DNA of 64,000 nucleotides from Ramlibacter sp. WS9 (lineage in GTDB: Bacteria > Pseudomonadota > Gammaproteobacteria > Burkholderiales > Burkholderiaceae_C). The stretch spans positions 496,001 through 560,000 of the forward strand of contig NZ_RKMB01000002.1 in the NCBI RefSeq assembly GCF_003797765.1, read 5' to 3'. The translations under genes were made by a program, and so were the position numbers. Shown here piece after piece: positions 26,998 to 35,880 of this stretch; the stretch's first letter is position 1; each line of letters begins with the position of its first letter. Below the pieces are notes generated by a model. It searched no databases, was not told the DNA's origin, and saw nothing but the letters and a program-made list of their open reading frames with translations.

Positions 26998-28662
26998 CTA
27001 AGTCGCCGGCTGACCCGGCGGCGCGGAGCCGCGGCCTCCTCTGTCCTTCGACCATTTGTCGTAGGCTTCAGGAAATGCTGCCTTGAAGCGCGCCAAGTCC
27101 ATCAGCAGTTCGTCTTCGCGCTTCAGTACCAGCGCGCTTTCGAGCGCCTTTTCGATGATCCGCGGCTCGGGCGAATAGTGCAGCAGGGACCGCGCGGTCT
27201 CGTACGTCCATGCCGCGTTGTTCAGTGTTAGCGGCGTGATCGTCAGTTCGGCAAAGCGCGCCTGATTGCGAAACAGCCAGGACTTGCGAATCTGCGGCAA
27301 CGGGTCGTCACGCATGGCGGGCGTGCGCGATTCGGGCGGCAGGTAAACCTGGCTCACGCGCCGGTAGTCCCACGTGGCATAGGCACAGGCGGCCACGACT
27401 GTGACCGCGAGCCCCGCGCTGACCATTCGGGCCCGAGCACCCGCCGCACGCAATGGTGGGCCGGGCTTGACGCCCCAGAGCAGGCCCAGGCACAAGCCAA
27501 ACGCAAGCTGGAACGGGCCATACCACAGCGGATATTCCAGCAGGCTGTGCAGCCCGATCACCGCCAGCACGCCCCAGGCCATCTGGCGCACCGGATCGGC
27601 ATCGCTCCATGGCCGCGCTCGCAGGGCCGCCCACAGCAGGCCGACACAAGCGATCAGCGCTGCCGGGACGCCCAGCTCCACTGCCAGGTGCAAGGGCAGG
27701 CTGTGCGCGTTGTCGAGGATGTCGCAAAAACGCGCGCCCGGGTGCAAGGTGGTGAAGTGGGCGAAATCCAGCTCGCCCCAACCCCACCCGCGCCAAGGGT
27801 GCTGAGCGATGAGGTGCAGCACGTTGGACCAGAGCACGGTGCGACTGCTGCAAGCGTCGACGGCCGCGACGCGTTCCCACAGCCGGTTGCCGGCGACGCC
27901 AGTCAGCGCCTCGAGAAGCGCCGGCAATGCGAGCGCTGCCACGAGGTAGGCTGTGAGACCCACGCCAAAGAGCGCTGCACGCGCGCGGCGCGGTCCGGGC
28001 CAGGCGCAGGCCAGCACGCCCAGCACCAGCATCTGCATGAGCCCGGTGCGGGAGGTGGTTGCGGCATTGCCCGCGGCCAGCCACGCCATCGCAAGCACGG
28101 CGGTCCAGGCGCCGAGCTTGCGCGGGGACAACCAGAGCAGCGACGCCATGCCGATGGCGGTGAGCGACGCGAACTGGTTGCGTTGACGCAGGTTGGCGTA
28201 GGCTTCGCCGGCCGAGGAGCTGTTGATCCAGGGGGCGAACGATGCTTCGACGCCAAAGTACTGGCACAGCGCCATCGCCGTACTGACCGCGGCGGCGAGC
28301 AGCCAGGCGAACGCCATTGCATCGATAAAGCTTGCGCGGCTGGAGCCGCCGGCGGCCGCACCGGCGGCCATGAGGATCAGCAGGCAGGCTGCGGCGAGGG
28401 CCAGGGATTCAGGGGACAAGCCGGTGCGTATTGCGGTCCAAGCAGCCAGGAGGGCGAGGGCCAGCACCAACACGGGATTCAGCCGCGCGGGCGGCTGGAT
28501 GGCCAAAACCAGCGCCACGCACGTTGCGCTTAGCAGCCAGGGATCAACGGAGGACGAGGGACCACTCGCGAAGGGAGAGATCCACGGCAGCAGCAGGCAA
28601 GCCAGGCAAAGCAGCGAACGAACACGTGGCGGCACCGGCGGGTCACTCACCTGAAAGGTCAT
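26998..28662 (-). CDS. PglL/TfpO-like O-oligosaccharyltransferase or O-antigen ligase
   Basis: A 554-residue polytopic membrane protein with about eleven TM segments. The segment YANLRQRNQFASLTAIGMAS (near residues 148-167) matches the PglL_A signature of protein O-glycosylation ligases. DNAHSLPLHLAVELG near 316-330 is the periplasmic WzyC loop with the catalytic-type His. The soluble C-terminus (~430-554) resembles the Wzy_C_2 domain. Such enzymes transfer undecaprenyl-linked glycans onto pilin or other exported proteins. An O-antigen ligase or polymerase role remains possible. The ATG at 28662 begins a plausible cytoplasmic tail; longer frames enter the divergent tviB promoter. It stands alone on the minus strand. 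Confidence 0.82.
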   Translation of the reverse strand: MTFQVSDPPVPPRVRSLLCLACLLLPWISPFASGPSSSVDPWLLSATCVALVLAIQPPARLNPVLVLALALLAAWTAIRTGLSPESLALAAACLLILMAAGAAAGGSSRASFIDAMAFAWLLAAAVSTAMALCQYFGVEASFAPWINSSSAGEAYANLRQRNQFASLTAIGMASLLWLSPRKLGAWTAVLAMAWLAAGNAATTSRTGLMQMLVLGVLACAWPGPRRARAALFGVGLTAYLVAALALPALLEALTGVAGNRLWERVAAVDACSSRTVLWSNVLHLIAQHPWRGWGWGELDFAHFTTLHPGARFCDILDNAHSLPLHLAVELGVPAALIACVGLLWAALRARPWSDADPVRQMAWGVLAVIGLHSLLEYPLWYGPFQLAFGLCLGLLWGVKPGPPLRAAGARARMVSAGLAVTVVAACAYATWDYRRVSQVYLPPESRTPAMRDDPLPQIRKSWLFRNQARFAELTITPLTLNNAAWTYETARSLLHYSPEPRIIEKALESALVLKREDELLMDLARFKAAFPEAYDKWSKDRGGRGSAPPGQPAT

Positions 28663-28724
28663 CGATCGACACGTGGAGACACGAGGCACGGGTTTGCATG
28701 GCCTGGATTTTGCCCGAGGGCCGA

Positions 28725-28733
28725 TGCTACAGT
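28725..28733 (+). promoter_or_regulatory. Extended -10 promoter of tviB
   Basis: TGCTACAGT (TG, one base, TACAGT) lies 23 bp before the tviB ATG. The same nine bases with similar flanks (CGAGGG upstream, ATGGCC downstream) recur at 30160-30168 ahead of the exporter genes, which supports both as real promoters. The predicted leader is very short (about 15 bases). Confidence 0.5.
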
Positions 28734-28755
28734 AGCCGGGATGGCCGAATGACGC

Positions 28756-30036
28756 ATGGAAAAAATCGCAATTGTCGGACTGGGATATGTCGGCCTTCCG
28801 TTGGCCGTGGCGTTCGGCAAGCTCATGCCGACGATCGGGTACGACCTGTCGACGCGCAAAGTCGATAGCTATCGCCAGCACGTCGACCCCAGCGGCACCG
28901 TCACAGGCGAGGAGTTGCGCGCGGCCGAACTACTCTCTTTTGCGACGGACGCTGACCAACTCGCCGGTGCCACCTTCTTCATCATCGCCGTGCCGACGCC
29001 CATCGACGCGGCCCGAAAGCCGGACTTTTCCCCGCTGGTCCACGCCAGCGAAGTGGTGGGGGCGAGCCTCAAGGCCGGCTCGACCGTCATCTACGAATCC
29101 ACCGTCTACCCCGGCGCGACGGAAGAAGTCTGCATCCCGATTCTCGAGCGCGTTTCCGGCCTCAAGTGGCAGCGCGACTTTCATGTCGGCTACTCACCCG
29201 AGCGAATCAACCCAGGCGACAAGCAGCACGTGCTGGCCAACACGATCAAGGTGGTGGCTGGGGACAGCCCCGGCACACTAGAGCGCGTCGCAGCCCTGTA
29301 CGAGAGGGTGGTAACGGCAGGTGTGCATCGCGTTTCGTCGCTCAAGGTCGCCGAAGCGGCGAAGGTGATCGAGAACACCCAGCGCGACTTGAACATCGCG
29401 TTGATGAACGAACTGGCGGTGATCTTCAACCGGATCGGCCTGGACACGCTGGAGGTGCTGGAAGCTGCCGGCACGAAGTGGAATTTTCTACCCTTCCGCC
29501 CGGGCCTGGTCGGAGGCCATTGCATCGGCGTCGACCCGTATTACCTGACGTACAAGGCAGAGATGGTGGGCTACCATCCCGAGGTGATTCTGGCGGGCCG
29601 CCGCATCAACGACAGCATGGGCAAATTCATCGCGGAGCAGACGGTGAAGCAGCTCATACAGGCTGGCAGCCACATCAAGGGCGCCAAGGTGAACGTGCTG
29701 GGCATTACCTTCAAGGAAAACGTGCCGGACCTGCGGAATTCGAAAACGTGGGACCTGATCACGGAGCTTCGCGCGTATGGCGTCGACGTGTATGTGCATG
29801 ATCCGGTCGCCGACGCGGACGAGGCGCGCGGGGAATACGGGATCGAGCTGATGGCGTGGGAGTCACTGCCCGTGGCGGACGCGGTGGTTGTGGCCGTCGC
29901 GCATCAGGACTTTTTGGCGAGGCCTCATTCGGCCTACGTCGGGCAGTTGAAACGGGGCGGCTGCTTCATCGACGTCAGGGCGAAGTTCGACAGCGACGAG
30001 TTGAGGGCGGCGGGGTTGGCGGTATGGCGTCTGTAG
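28756..30036 (+). CDS. tviB: TviB/WbpO-type UDP-N-acetylhexosamine 6-dehydrogenase
   Basis: A 426-residue NAD-dependent nucleotide-sugar dehydrogenase. The N-terminal Rossmann motif is GLGYVGLPLAVAFGK. The catalytic Cys256 is in GLVGGHCIGVDPYYLTYKA, followed by GYHPEVILAGRRIND. That last motif is typical of the TviB/WbpO branch, which oxidises UDP-GlcNAc or UDP-GalNAc to the uronic acid, rather than of UDP-glucose dehydrogenases. The product would give an acidic aminosugar in the glycan. Its partner TviC/WbpP epimerase is not obvious in the window; the epimerase at 40018-40878 is only a loose candidate. It is transcribed alone from a short-leader promoter. Confidence 0.92.
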   Translation: MEKIAIVGLGYVGLPLAVAFGKLMPTIGYDLSTRKVDSYRQHVDPSGTVTGEELRAAELLSFATDADQLAGATFFIIAVPTPIDAARKPDFSPLVHASEVVGASLKAGSTVIYESTVYPGATEEVCIPILERVSGLKWQRDFHVGYSPERINPGDKQHVLANTIKVVAGDSPGTLERVAALYERVVTAGVHRVSSLKVAEAAKVIENTQRDLNIALMNELAVIFNRIGLDTLEVLEAAGTKWNFLPFRPGLVGGHCIGVDPYYLTYKAEMVGYHPEVILAGRRINDSMGKFIAEQTVKQLIQAGSHIKGAKVNVLGITFKENVPDLRNSKTWDLITELRAYGVDVYVHDPVADADEARGEYGIELMAWESLPVADAVVVAVAHQDFLARPHSAYVGQLKRGGCFIDVRAKFDSDELRAAGLAVWRL

Positions 30037-30159
30037 TGACATGGCTGAACCCTTCGCGCACCACAAGGTACGACGCCAGAATTCTTGGCACGATTGGCGA
30101 TTTGAGGGGCATCATATTTCCTGAATCGTCTCATCCGCCGGTTCTGCCGAGGGACGGAC

Positions 30160-30168
30160 TGCTACAGT
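30160..30168 (+). promoter_or_regulatory. Extended -10 promoter of the wzm-wzt exporter genes
   Basis: TGCTACAGT is identical to the element ahead of tviB and sits 77 bp before the wzm start. The surrounding bases are also alike over about 45 positions (CCGAGGG before it, GCATGGCC and a CGCATG after it). The 30037-30217 gap otherwise contains nothing recognisable. Confidence 0.5.
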
Positions 30169-30244
30169 AAGCAGCATGGCCTCATTCAGCGCATGCGCCC
30201 GCGAGCGACCCTAGCTGATGACCTGCCGTCACGCCACTACAGTC

Positions 30245-31054
30245 ATGAGCTTCATCGCGTTGCACCCATTGCGCACTTTTTCCGACACTTGGCGCCACCG
30301 CTATCTGCTTGCGCAGCTCATTAAGCGAGACGTTCTCCTGCGCTACCGCGGCGCCGTGTTCGGCGTGTTGTGGATTTTCTTGAGTCCGCTATTCATGCTC
30401 GCGGTTTTTGCCTTTGTCTTCGGAAACATTTTCCAGTCCCGCTGGCCCGAGCAAACCGGAGGAATGCCTTTTTGGCTGTTGCTCTACTGTGGATTGATCG
30501 CATTCAACATTTTTGCGGAGACAGTTTCACGCGCGCCGACGTCAGTGCGGGGCTACCCGAGCTTCGTCAAAAAAATCATCTTTCCTGTGCACATCCTGCC
30601 CGTTGTTCCAGTTGGAGTCGCACTGGTGCATGGGACTTTCAATTTTCTCGTACTCCTGGCCGCCTTGTCCTGGTCGGGCAATTTCCACGCACACGCACTG
30701 CTTTTCCCTCTTTTACTCCTTCCGTTGTTGCTGCTCGCGCTTGGAATTTCCTGGTTCGTGGCTGCCTGGGGCGTGTATATCAAGGATATGACCCAGATCG
30801 TGCCCATGCTCGTGCAGATGCTGATGTTCGTATCGCCAGTCTTCTATCCCGCGAGCGCCGTGCCTGCAGCGCTGCGTCCCTTCTACGACTACAACCCCCT
30901 TGGAACAGTGATTGAAAGTACCCGTTCCGCCGTTACGGGTCAATCGATCGACTGGCGTGCGTGGGGCGTGGCATTGGGGTTCTGCATGGCGGCCTGCATG
31001 CTAGGGTACGCGTTCTTCCAGCACAGCCGTGACGAGTTTGCCGATGCACTCTGA
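30245..31054 (+). CDS. wzm: ABC-2 type polysaccharide export permease (Wzm)
   Basis: A 269-residue permease with six TM helices. The start of the family, LIKRDVLLRYRGAVFGVLW, precedes TM1, and the periplasmic loop between TM5 and TM6 ends in PFYDYNPLGTVIESTRS, a conserved Wzm/KpsM feature. It pairs with the ATPase encoded immediately downstream (11-bp overlap) to export lipid-linked glycan across the inner membrane. The ATG at 30245 is preferred over 30218 because it gives the normal short N-terminus; neither has a clear RBS. This gene is markedly more AT-rich than its surroundings, suggesting acquisition. Confidence 0.92.
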   Translation: MSFIALHPLRTFSDTWRHRYLLAQLIKRDVLLRYRGAVFGVLWIFLSPLFMLAVFAFVFGNIFQSRWPEQTGGMPFWLLLYCGLIAFNIFAETVSRAPTSVRGYPSFVKKIIFPVHILPVVPVGVALVHGTFNFLVLLAALSWSGNFHAHALLFPLLLLPLLLLALGISWFVAAWGVYIKDMTQIVPMLVQMLMFVSPVFYPASAVPAALRPFYDYNPLGTVIESTRSAVTGQSIDWRAWGVALGFCMAACMLGYAFFQHSRDEFADAL

Positions 31055-32294
31055 GCTTGCGATTTCGGCGCAGAACCTCGGCAAGACCTTCCGTGTGTTT
31101 GGCCATCCCGGCGACCGCATCAAGCAGGCATTGTCGTTCGGCCGGATCCGCCTGCATCGAGAATTCACCGCCTTGCGAGACGTCTCTTTCGATGTCAAGA
31201 AGGGGGAAACAGTCGGCATCATCGGCCGCAACGGCTCGGGCAAGAGCACCTTGCTGCAACTTGTGTGTGGAGTCTTGAAGCCTACCTCAGGAAAGGTGGA
31301 GGCGAACGGACGAATCTCGGCCTTGCTCGAATTGGGCTCCGGATTCAATCCCGAATTCACGGGGCGGGAAAATGTTTACTTCCAGGGAGCGGTGTCCGGG
31401 ATAGACAAGAAAGAAATGGCCGCACGTTTTGACGATATCGCAGCCTTTGCCGAAATCGGCGAATTCATCGACCAGCCAGTCAGAACCTATTCCAGTGGCA
31501 TGTTCGTCAAATTGGCATTCGCCGTCGCCATCCACGTGGACCCGGACATCCTGATCGTTGACGAAGCGCTTGCCGTCGGAGATGCGGCTTTCCAGTCCAA
31601 ATGTTTTCAACGCATACGAGGCTTCCAGAAAAGCGGCGGGTCGATACTTCTCGTGACGCATTCCCTGGAACAAGTGGGCCATTTTTGCGACCGGGTGCTG
31701 CTACTGGATTCCGGTACGCTGCTCGCCGACGGCAGTACATCAGAAACACTGACGACATACACAAATAGAATCGCCAAGGGTGCGGCACGGGTCATTGACA
31801 GGCCGGCCAAAGATGACCAGTTCTCAGACCATCCAGCCTACGTCAGTAGCGAGACGCGCTGGGGTGGCGGCGCAGCCACGATCGACGATATTTCCTTGAC
31901 GCAAGCTGGCGTCGTGAATCCCGACAAGTTTCTTGCAGGCCTTGAAACAGAACTTGTGCTTACTATTCGATATCACGCCATCGTCGATCGACCGGTTTAT
32001 GGCCTGACTGTGAAGTCGGCTGACGGCGCACAGCTTTTTACCGCCAACTCGCTCCAATCACCCGGGGCTGCGGTTGTTCGGGCGCAAAAAGCGGGCGACG
32101 TCGTGCGAGCATGCTTTCGCTTCAATCCCTTCTTCGATTCGGGGCACTATTTGATTTCAGTGGGCGTGGCTGGCGAAACGCAAGACGGGCTGATCGCCCA
32201 CGACCGGCGTTACGATTCGATCGACTTTCACATTGCGCATCCGCTCACCCCGTCACAGGAGGTCGCCGTCCGCTCCACCTTCACCCTCCTGTAG
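31044..32294 (+). CDS. wzt: Polysaccharide ABC transporter ATPase with carbohydrate-binding tail (Wzt)
   Basis: A 416-residue ATP-binding subunit. The nucleotide-binding domain covers residues ~1-245. Walker A is GRNGSGKSTLLQ near 65-76, the signature is TYSSGMFVKLAFA, and Walker B is DILIVDEALAVGDAAF. The remaining ~150 residues (from about 265) form a Wzt_C-type beta-sandwich, the domain that recognises the modified end of an O-antigen before export. The presence of that domain implies that the exported glycan carries a terminal modification, which fits the methyltransferases nearby. The ATG at 31044 overlaps wzm by 11 bp. Confidence 0.93.
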   Translation: MHSELAISAQNLGKTFRVFGHPGDRIKQALSFGRIRLHREFTALRDVSFDVKKGETVGIIGRNGSGKSTLLQLVCGVLKPTSGKVEANGRISALLELGSGFNPEFTGRENVYFQGAVSGIDKKEMAARFDDIAAFAEIGEFIDQPVRTYSSGMFVKLAFAVAIHVDPDILIVDEALAVGDAAFQSKCFQRIRGFQKSGGSILLVTHSLEQVGHFCDRVLLLDSGTLLADGSTSETLTTYTNRIAKGAARVIDRPAKDDQFSDHPAYVSSETRWGGGAATIDDISLTQAGVVNPDKFLAGLETELVLTIRYHAIVDRPVYGLTVKSADGAQLFTANSLQSPGAAVVRAQKAGDVVRACFRFNPFFDSGHYLISVGVAGETQDGLIAHDRRYDSIDFHIAHPLTPSQEVAVRSTFTLL

Positions 32295-32322
32295 CGATGG
32301 CGGCCCGCACACAAGCCCTGAA

Positions 32323-33921
32323 ATGAAGTTGGCGATGCAAATGCGCAATGGCCTACCCGCGGTATTCCGGGTTGCGCTCACGCATATTTATCGCCTCCAG
32401 TTGGCCGTGTTGGCCGTATTGGTGGTCTCGTGCCTCTTTTGGTGGCAAGGCAAGGCAGGCTTTAGCCTGTGGGACGAGGGATTCCTCTGGTACGGTGCAC
32501 AGCGTGTCATGTTGGGAGAAGTGCCGATCCGTGACTTCATGGCCTACGATCCGGCTCGATATTACTGGTCAGCGACGCTGATGAGCGCGTGGGGCGACAG
32601 TGGCATCGTGGCCTTGCGGCGAGCTGTCGCAATCTTTCAGGTCATTGGCCTGTTTACAGGCTTGCTCCTGTTGTCGCGGGTCGACAAGACAGCGCGCAAG
32701 CTGGACGGCCCTTATCTGCTCCTGTCCGCGGCGGTGTTGGCCCTATGGATGTTTCCCCGCCACAAACTTTTTGATGCGTCGGCGTCCATTCTGTCGATCG
32801 GCATACTGGCCTATCTCATCCAAAATCCGACTGGAAGACGTTATTTGCTCAGCGGCGTGTGCGTAGGCTTTGTCGCCATGTTTGGCCGAAACCACGGCGT
32901 CTATGCAGGCGTAGCCAGCATTGGCGCCATTGGCTGGTTGAGCATGAAGCGCCCCGGCGGGCCAGGCGCGTGCCAGGGCCTGGCGATTTGGGCGACGGGC
33001 GTGCTGCTTGGGTTCTCACCCATACTCCTGATGGCGTTGTTGGTACCCGGCTTCGCCGCAGCGTTTTGGGAAAGCATCCGCTACGTATTTGAAGTCAAGG
33101 CGACAAATCTCCCCTTGCCGGTACCGTGGCCATGGCAAGCAAACTTTTCCACTGCACCGTTTGGCCATGCGATTCGGGATGTCCTGGTGGGCCTGTTCTT
33201 CCTGGCGACGATTCTTTTCGGCGCGTTTTCCATCGGGTGGGTGATTTATCGAGAATGGCAGGCCAAACCGGTGATTCCCGTGCTGGCGGCGACAGCGTGG
33301 CTAGCGCTTCCGTACGCGCACTATGCCTATTCCCGCGCGGACGTCGGCCACCTGGCTCTGGGCATCTTTCCCTTCCTGATAGGTTGCCTCGCCGTGCTGG
33401 CGACGCAGGCCGCAAGAATCAAATGGCCGGGCGCGCTCCTGCTTTGTGCCGCAAGCTTCTGGGTAATGCACATATTTCACCCAGGATGGCAATGCCGGAA
33501 CGGGCGCTGCGTTAATGTGGAAATTTCCGGCGACCAATTGCGTGTGGACCGGGTTACCGCAGACGATGTTGCGTTGCTCCGCCGTTTGGCCACCCAGTAT
33601 GCCCAGAACGGGGAGGCGTTTGTCGTCGCGCCCAACTGGCCGGGCGCCTATCCCCTGCTCCAACGCAAGTCGCCGATGTGGGAGATTTATGCGCTTTGGC
33701 CGCGCTCCGACTCGTTCGAGCGCGCAGAAATCGAACGGATTAAGGCTTCAAATCCTCAGTTTGCGCTGATCTGGAACTTTTCGTTGGATGGAAACGCTGC
33801 CTTGCAATTCCGCCATACTCATCCGCTGACTCATCAGTACATTCTGGAAAATTTCGATCCGCTTCCCGCCGTATCCAACCCGGCCTATGGCCTTTTCAAG
33901 GCAAGAAAGGCCGCGCAATGA
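32323..33921 (+). CDS. GT-C (ArnT/GtrC-like) membrane glycosyltransferase
   Basis: A 532-residue integral membrane protein with about ten TM helices. The first periplasmic loop, FSLWDEGFLWYGAQRVMLGE (near residues 47-66), has the acidic WDE motif typical of GT-C enzymes that use polyprenyl-phosphate sugars. A soluble C-terminal periplasmic region (from ~400) follows, with QCRNGRCV, a possible disulphide pair. It could use the donor made by the GtrB-like enzyme and flipped by GtrA at 19-24.7 kb. The ATG at 32323 follows wzt by 28 bp, consistent with one transcript. Acceptor and sugar are unknown. Confidence 0.8.
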   Translation: MKLAMQMRNGLPAVFRVALTHIYRLQLAVLAVLVVSCLFWWQGKAGFSLWDEGFLWYGAQRVMLGEVPIRDFMAYDPARYYWSATLMSAWGDSGIVALRRAVAIFQVIGLFTGLLLLSRVDKTARKLDGPYLLLSAAVLALWMFPRHKLFDASASILSIGILAYLIQNPTGRRYLLSGVCVGFVAMFGRNHGVYAGVASIGAIGWLSMKRPGGPGACQGLAIWATGVLLGFSPILLMALLVPGFAAAFWESIRYVFEVKATNLPLPVPWPWQANFSTAPFGHAIRDVLVGLFFLATILFGAFSIGWVIYREWQAKPVIPVLAATAWLALPYAHYAYSRADVGHLALGIFPFLIGCLAVLATQAARIKWPGALLLCAASFWVMHIFHPGWQCRNGRCVNVEISGDQLRVDRVTADDVALLRRLATQYAQNGEAFVVAPNWPGAYPLLQRKSPMWEIYALWPRSDSFERAEIERIKASNPQFALIWNFSLDGNAALQFRHTHPLTHQYILENFDPLPAVSNPAYGLFKARKAAQ

Positions 33922-33997
33922 AAGAAACGCAACCGTACAAGCCTCGCTGGCTATTTCAGGATGATTTGCTGGCGCATCAAGTGCGCACACCGGTCTC

Positions 33998-35800
33998 ATG
34001 ACTACACAGATTCGGCTCGACCCAAGACGGGGCAGCGAGTCAGACCAGACACCCCATGGCATCTCGTATTCAGACGGTGATGAGGTTGAAGACTATCTTT
34101 ATTCGGTGCTGAGAAATGCGGTCGATCTCAGTGCAGCTTCGTCTGAGTTGGCGGCCGCGATCAAGGATTGGCCGAGTGAGTATCACCTAAGCCCCAGACG
34201 GCATAACCTGCTGCGGCATCTTGAATTGAAGTCGACAGACAGGGTCCTGGAACTGGGATGCGGCTGCGGCGCAATTACTCGCTTTCTCGGTGAAACCGGC
34301 GCAACGATCATCGCCTTGGAGGGCAGCCCCCGCCGCGCAAAGATTGCCGCAGAGCGCTGCCGGGATCTTCCCAATGTGAGCGTTCGCTGCGGCAACATTG
34401 CAGACTTCAGGGCAGCTGAAAAGTTCGACTTTGTCACTCTTATCGGAGTGCTGGAATACGCACCCCGCTTCATTGAAGCGGACGACCCAGTCGGTGCCTG
34501 CATTGGTCAGGCTGAAAGCCTCCTGAAAGAGGAAGGCTCCCTGATCTTGGCCATCGAAAACCAACTCGGATTGAAATACCTGAACGGCTGTGCCGAAGAT
34601 CACGCGGGCGTTCCGTACTACGGAGTCCAAGATCTTTATGGTGCCGGCACGGCGGTCACCTTTGGCAAGAGGGAACTGGAGTCCCGCTTGGGGGCCGCCG
34701 GCCTTTCGGATGTTGCATTCATGTATCCGTTTCCGGATTACAAGCTTCCGAGCATCGTCTTGACGTCGGAGGCTTTCGAGCGCCCGGATTTCAAGGTCGC
34801 CGACCTGCTGTATCGCAGCTTTAGCCGTGACTACAGCGGTGGCGCGTCCCGGGCGTTCCACGAGAATCTCGTCTGGCAACCATTGGCGCGCAACGGGCTC
34901 CTGCAAGATCATGCCAACTCATTCTTGGTCACGGCCAGCCGGAAGCGGCCGGGGCGCCGGGCACGAATCGATTGGTTCGCGCGGACCTACAGCGCGGGGC
35001 GTCTTCCCGCATACGAGACCGAGACACTTTTCCGGCCAGACGGCAATGGCATTGCTGTTGTGAAACGCCAGTTGTTCCAGAGTGCGTCGCCTCCCGACCA
35101 TATGGGCGAATGGAAGTTGCGCCATCGGCCCGCGATGCATGCGTCATACGTTTCGGGGCAACTCTATGCGACGAAACTGCAACCCATCATGGCTCGCGGT
35201 GGGGGCCCCGAAGCAGTGGCGAGATGGGCGGCCCCCTGGGTAGAACGTCTCCTGGCAGAGTCACTGCTTGGCCCGGATGGCAAGAAGTTCGTCCCGGGTG
35301 CGCGGTTGGATGCCCTTCCCTCAAACCTGGTGCGTGACAGTTCCGGAACATTCTTCGACATCGACCTCGAGTGGGAAGCCGGAACACCTGTGCCACTCGC
35401 CTGGGTATTGACGAGAGGGCTCGTCAACTCCATTGGCGCCTGCCCTGCTTCGCCGGCTTTTAATGGCCTCACTTTTCGCGAAGGCGTGATCAAAATCCTG
35501 GAGAATTTGGGACTGGTTCTCTCGGAGGAAGACTTCCGGACAGCCGCAGCTTTTGAGGATGCTCTCCAGGACATGGTATCTGGTCAAGATCGGTCTGCGT
35601 CCCCCTATTCCGCACTGCTGAATGGGCCGATATATTCATTCACCTTTCCGACCACCTTCCACGATGAAATCGCAGGATTGCGCGTGGAAATCGCTGCGTT
35701 GCGCGCGGAGATTATCCGCGTCAAAGCCTCGTCTTCGTGGCGCCTTAGTGCGCCATTTCGCGTGGCTTACAATTTTGCGCGCAAGATTGGTCGCGGATGA
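33998..35800 (+). CDS. Large SAM methyltransferase fusion with C-terminal coiled coil
   Basis: A 600-residue protein. Residues ~65-230 are a class I methyltransferase (motif I RVLELGCGCGAITRFLG near 80, motif IV FDFVTLIGVLEYAPRF near 146). Residues ~285-540 form a second domain I cannot place; stretches such as GTFFDIDLEWEAGTPVPLAW recall kinase-like phosphotransferases of glycan loci, but no complete catalytic set is visible. The last ~50 residues are a short heptad coiled coil (EIAGLRVEIAALRAEI) ending in SSSWRLSAPFR, a tail I recognise from many glycan-modifying enzymes. In Wzt-type systems a methyltransferase/kinase with a coiled coil can cap the chain and set its length. Confidence 0.75.
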   Translation: MTTQIRLDPRRGSESDQTPHGISYSDGDEVEDYLYSVLRNAVDLSAASSELAAAIKDWPSEYHLSPRRHNLLRHLELKSTDRVLELGCGCGAITRFLGETGATIIALEGSPRRAKIAAERCRDLPNVSVRCGNIADFRAAEKFDFVTLIGVLEYAPRFIEADDPVGACIGQAESLLKEEGSLILAIENQLGLKYLNGCAEDHAGVPYYGVQDLYGAGTAVTFGKRELESRLGAAGLSDVAFMYPFPDYKLPSIVLTSEAFERPDFKVADLLYRSFSRDYSGGASRAFHENLVWQPLARNGLLQDHANSFLVTASRKRPGRRARIDWFARTYSAGRLPAYETETLFRPDGNGIAVVKRQLFQSASPPDHMGEWKLRHRPAMHASYVSGQLYATKLQPIMARGGGPEAVARWAAPWVERLLAESLLGPDGKKFVPGARLDALPSNLVRDSSGTFFDIDLEWEAGTPVPLAWVLTRGLVNSIGACPASPAFNGLTFREGVIKILENLGLVLSEEDFRTAAAFEDALQDMVSGQDRSASPYSALLNGPIYSFTFPTTFHDEIAGLRVEIAALRAEIIRVKASSSWRLSAPFRVAYNFARKIGRG

Positions 35801-35880
35801 AGTACGTCTCCGGCCGATGATTTACCGCGCCTCCACACTGATGCGTTGGCGGCTTTTTTGAACAGCATAACGGGGCGTGC

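Noticed and set aside
27547..28533. 328-residue plus-strand ORF over the PglL-like gene
   Set aside because: The translation is Gly/Arg/Gln-rich with no hydrophobic pattern, while the minus strand encodes a polytopic membrane protein.
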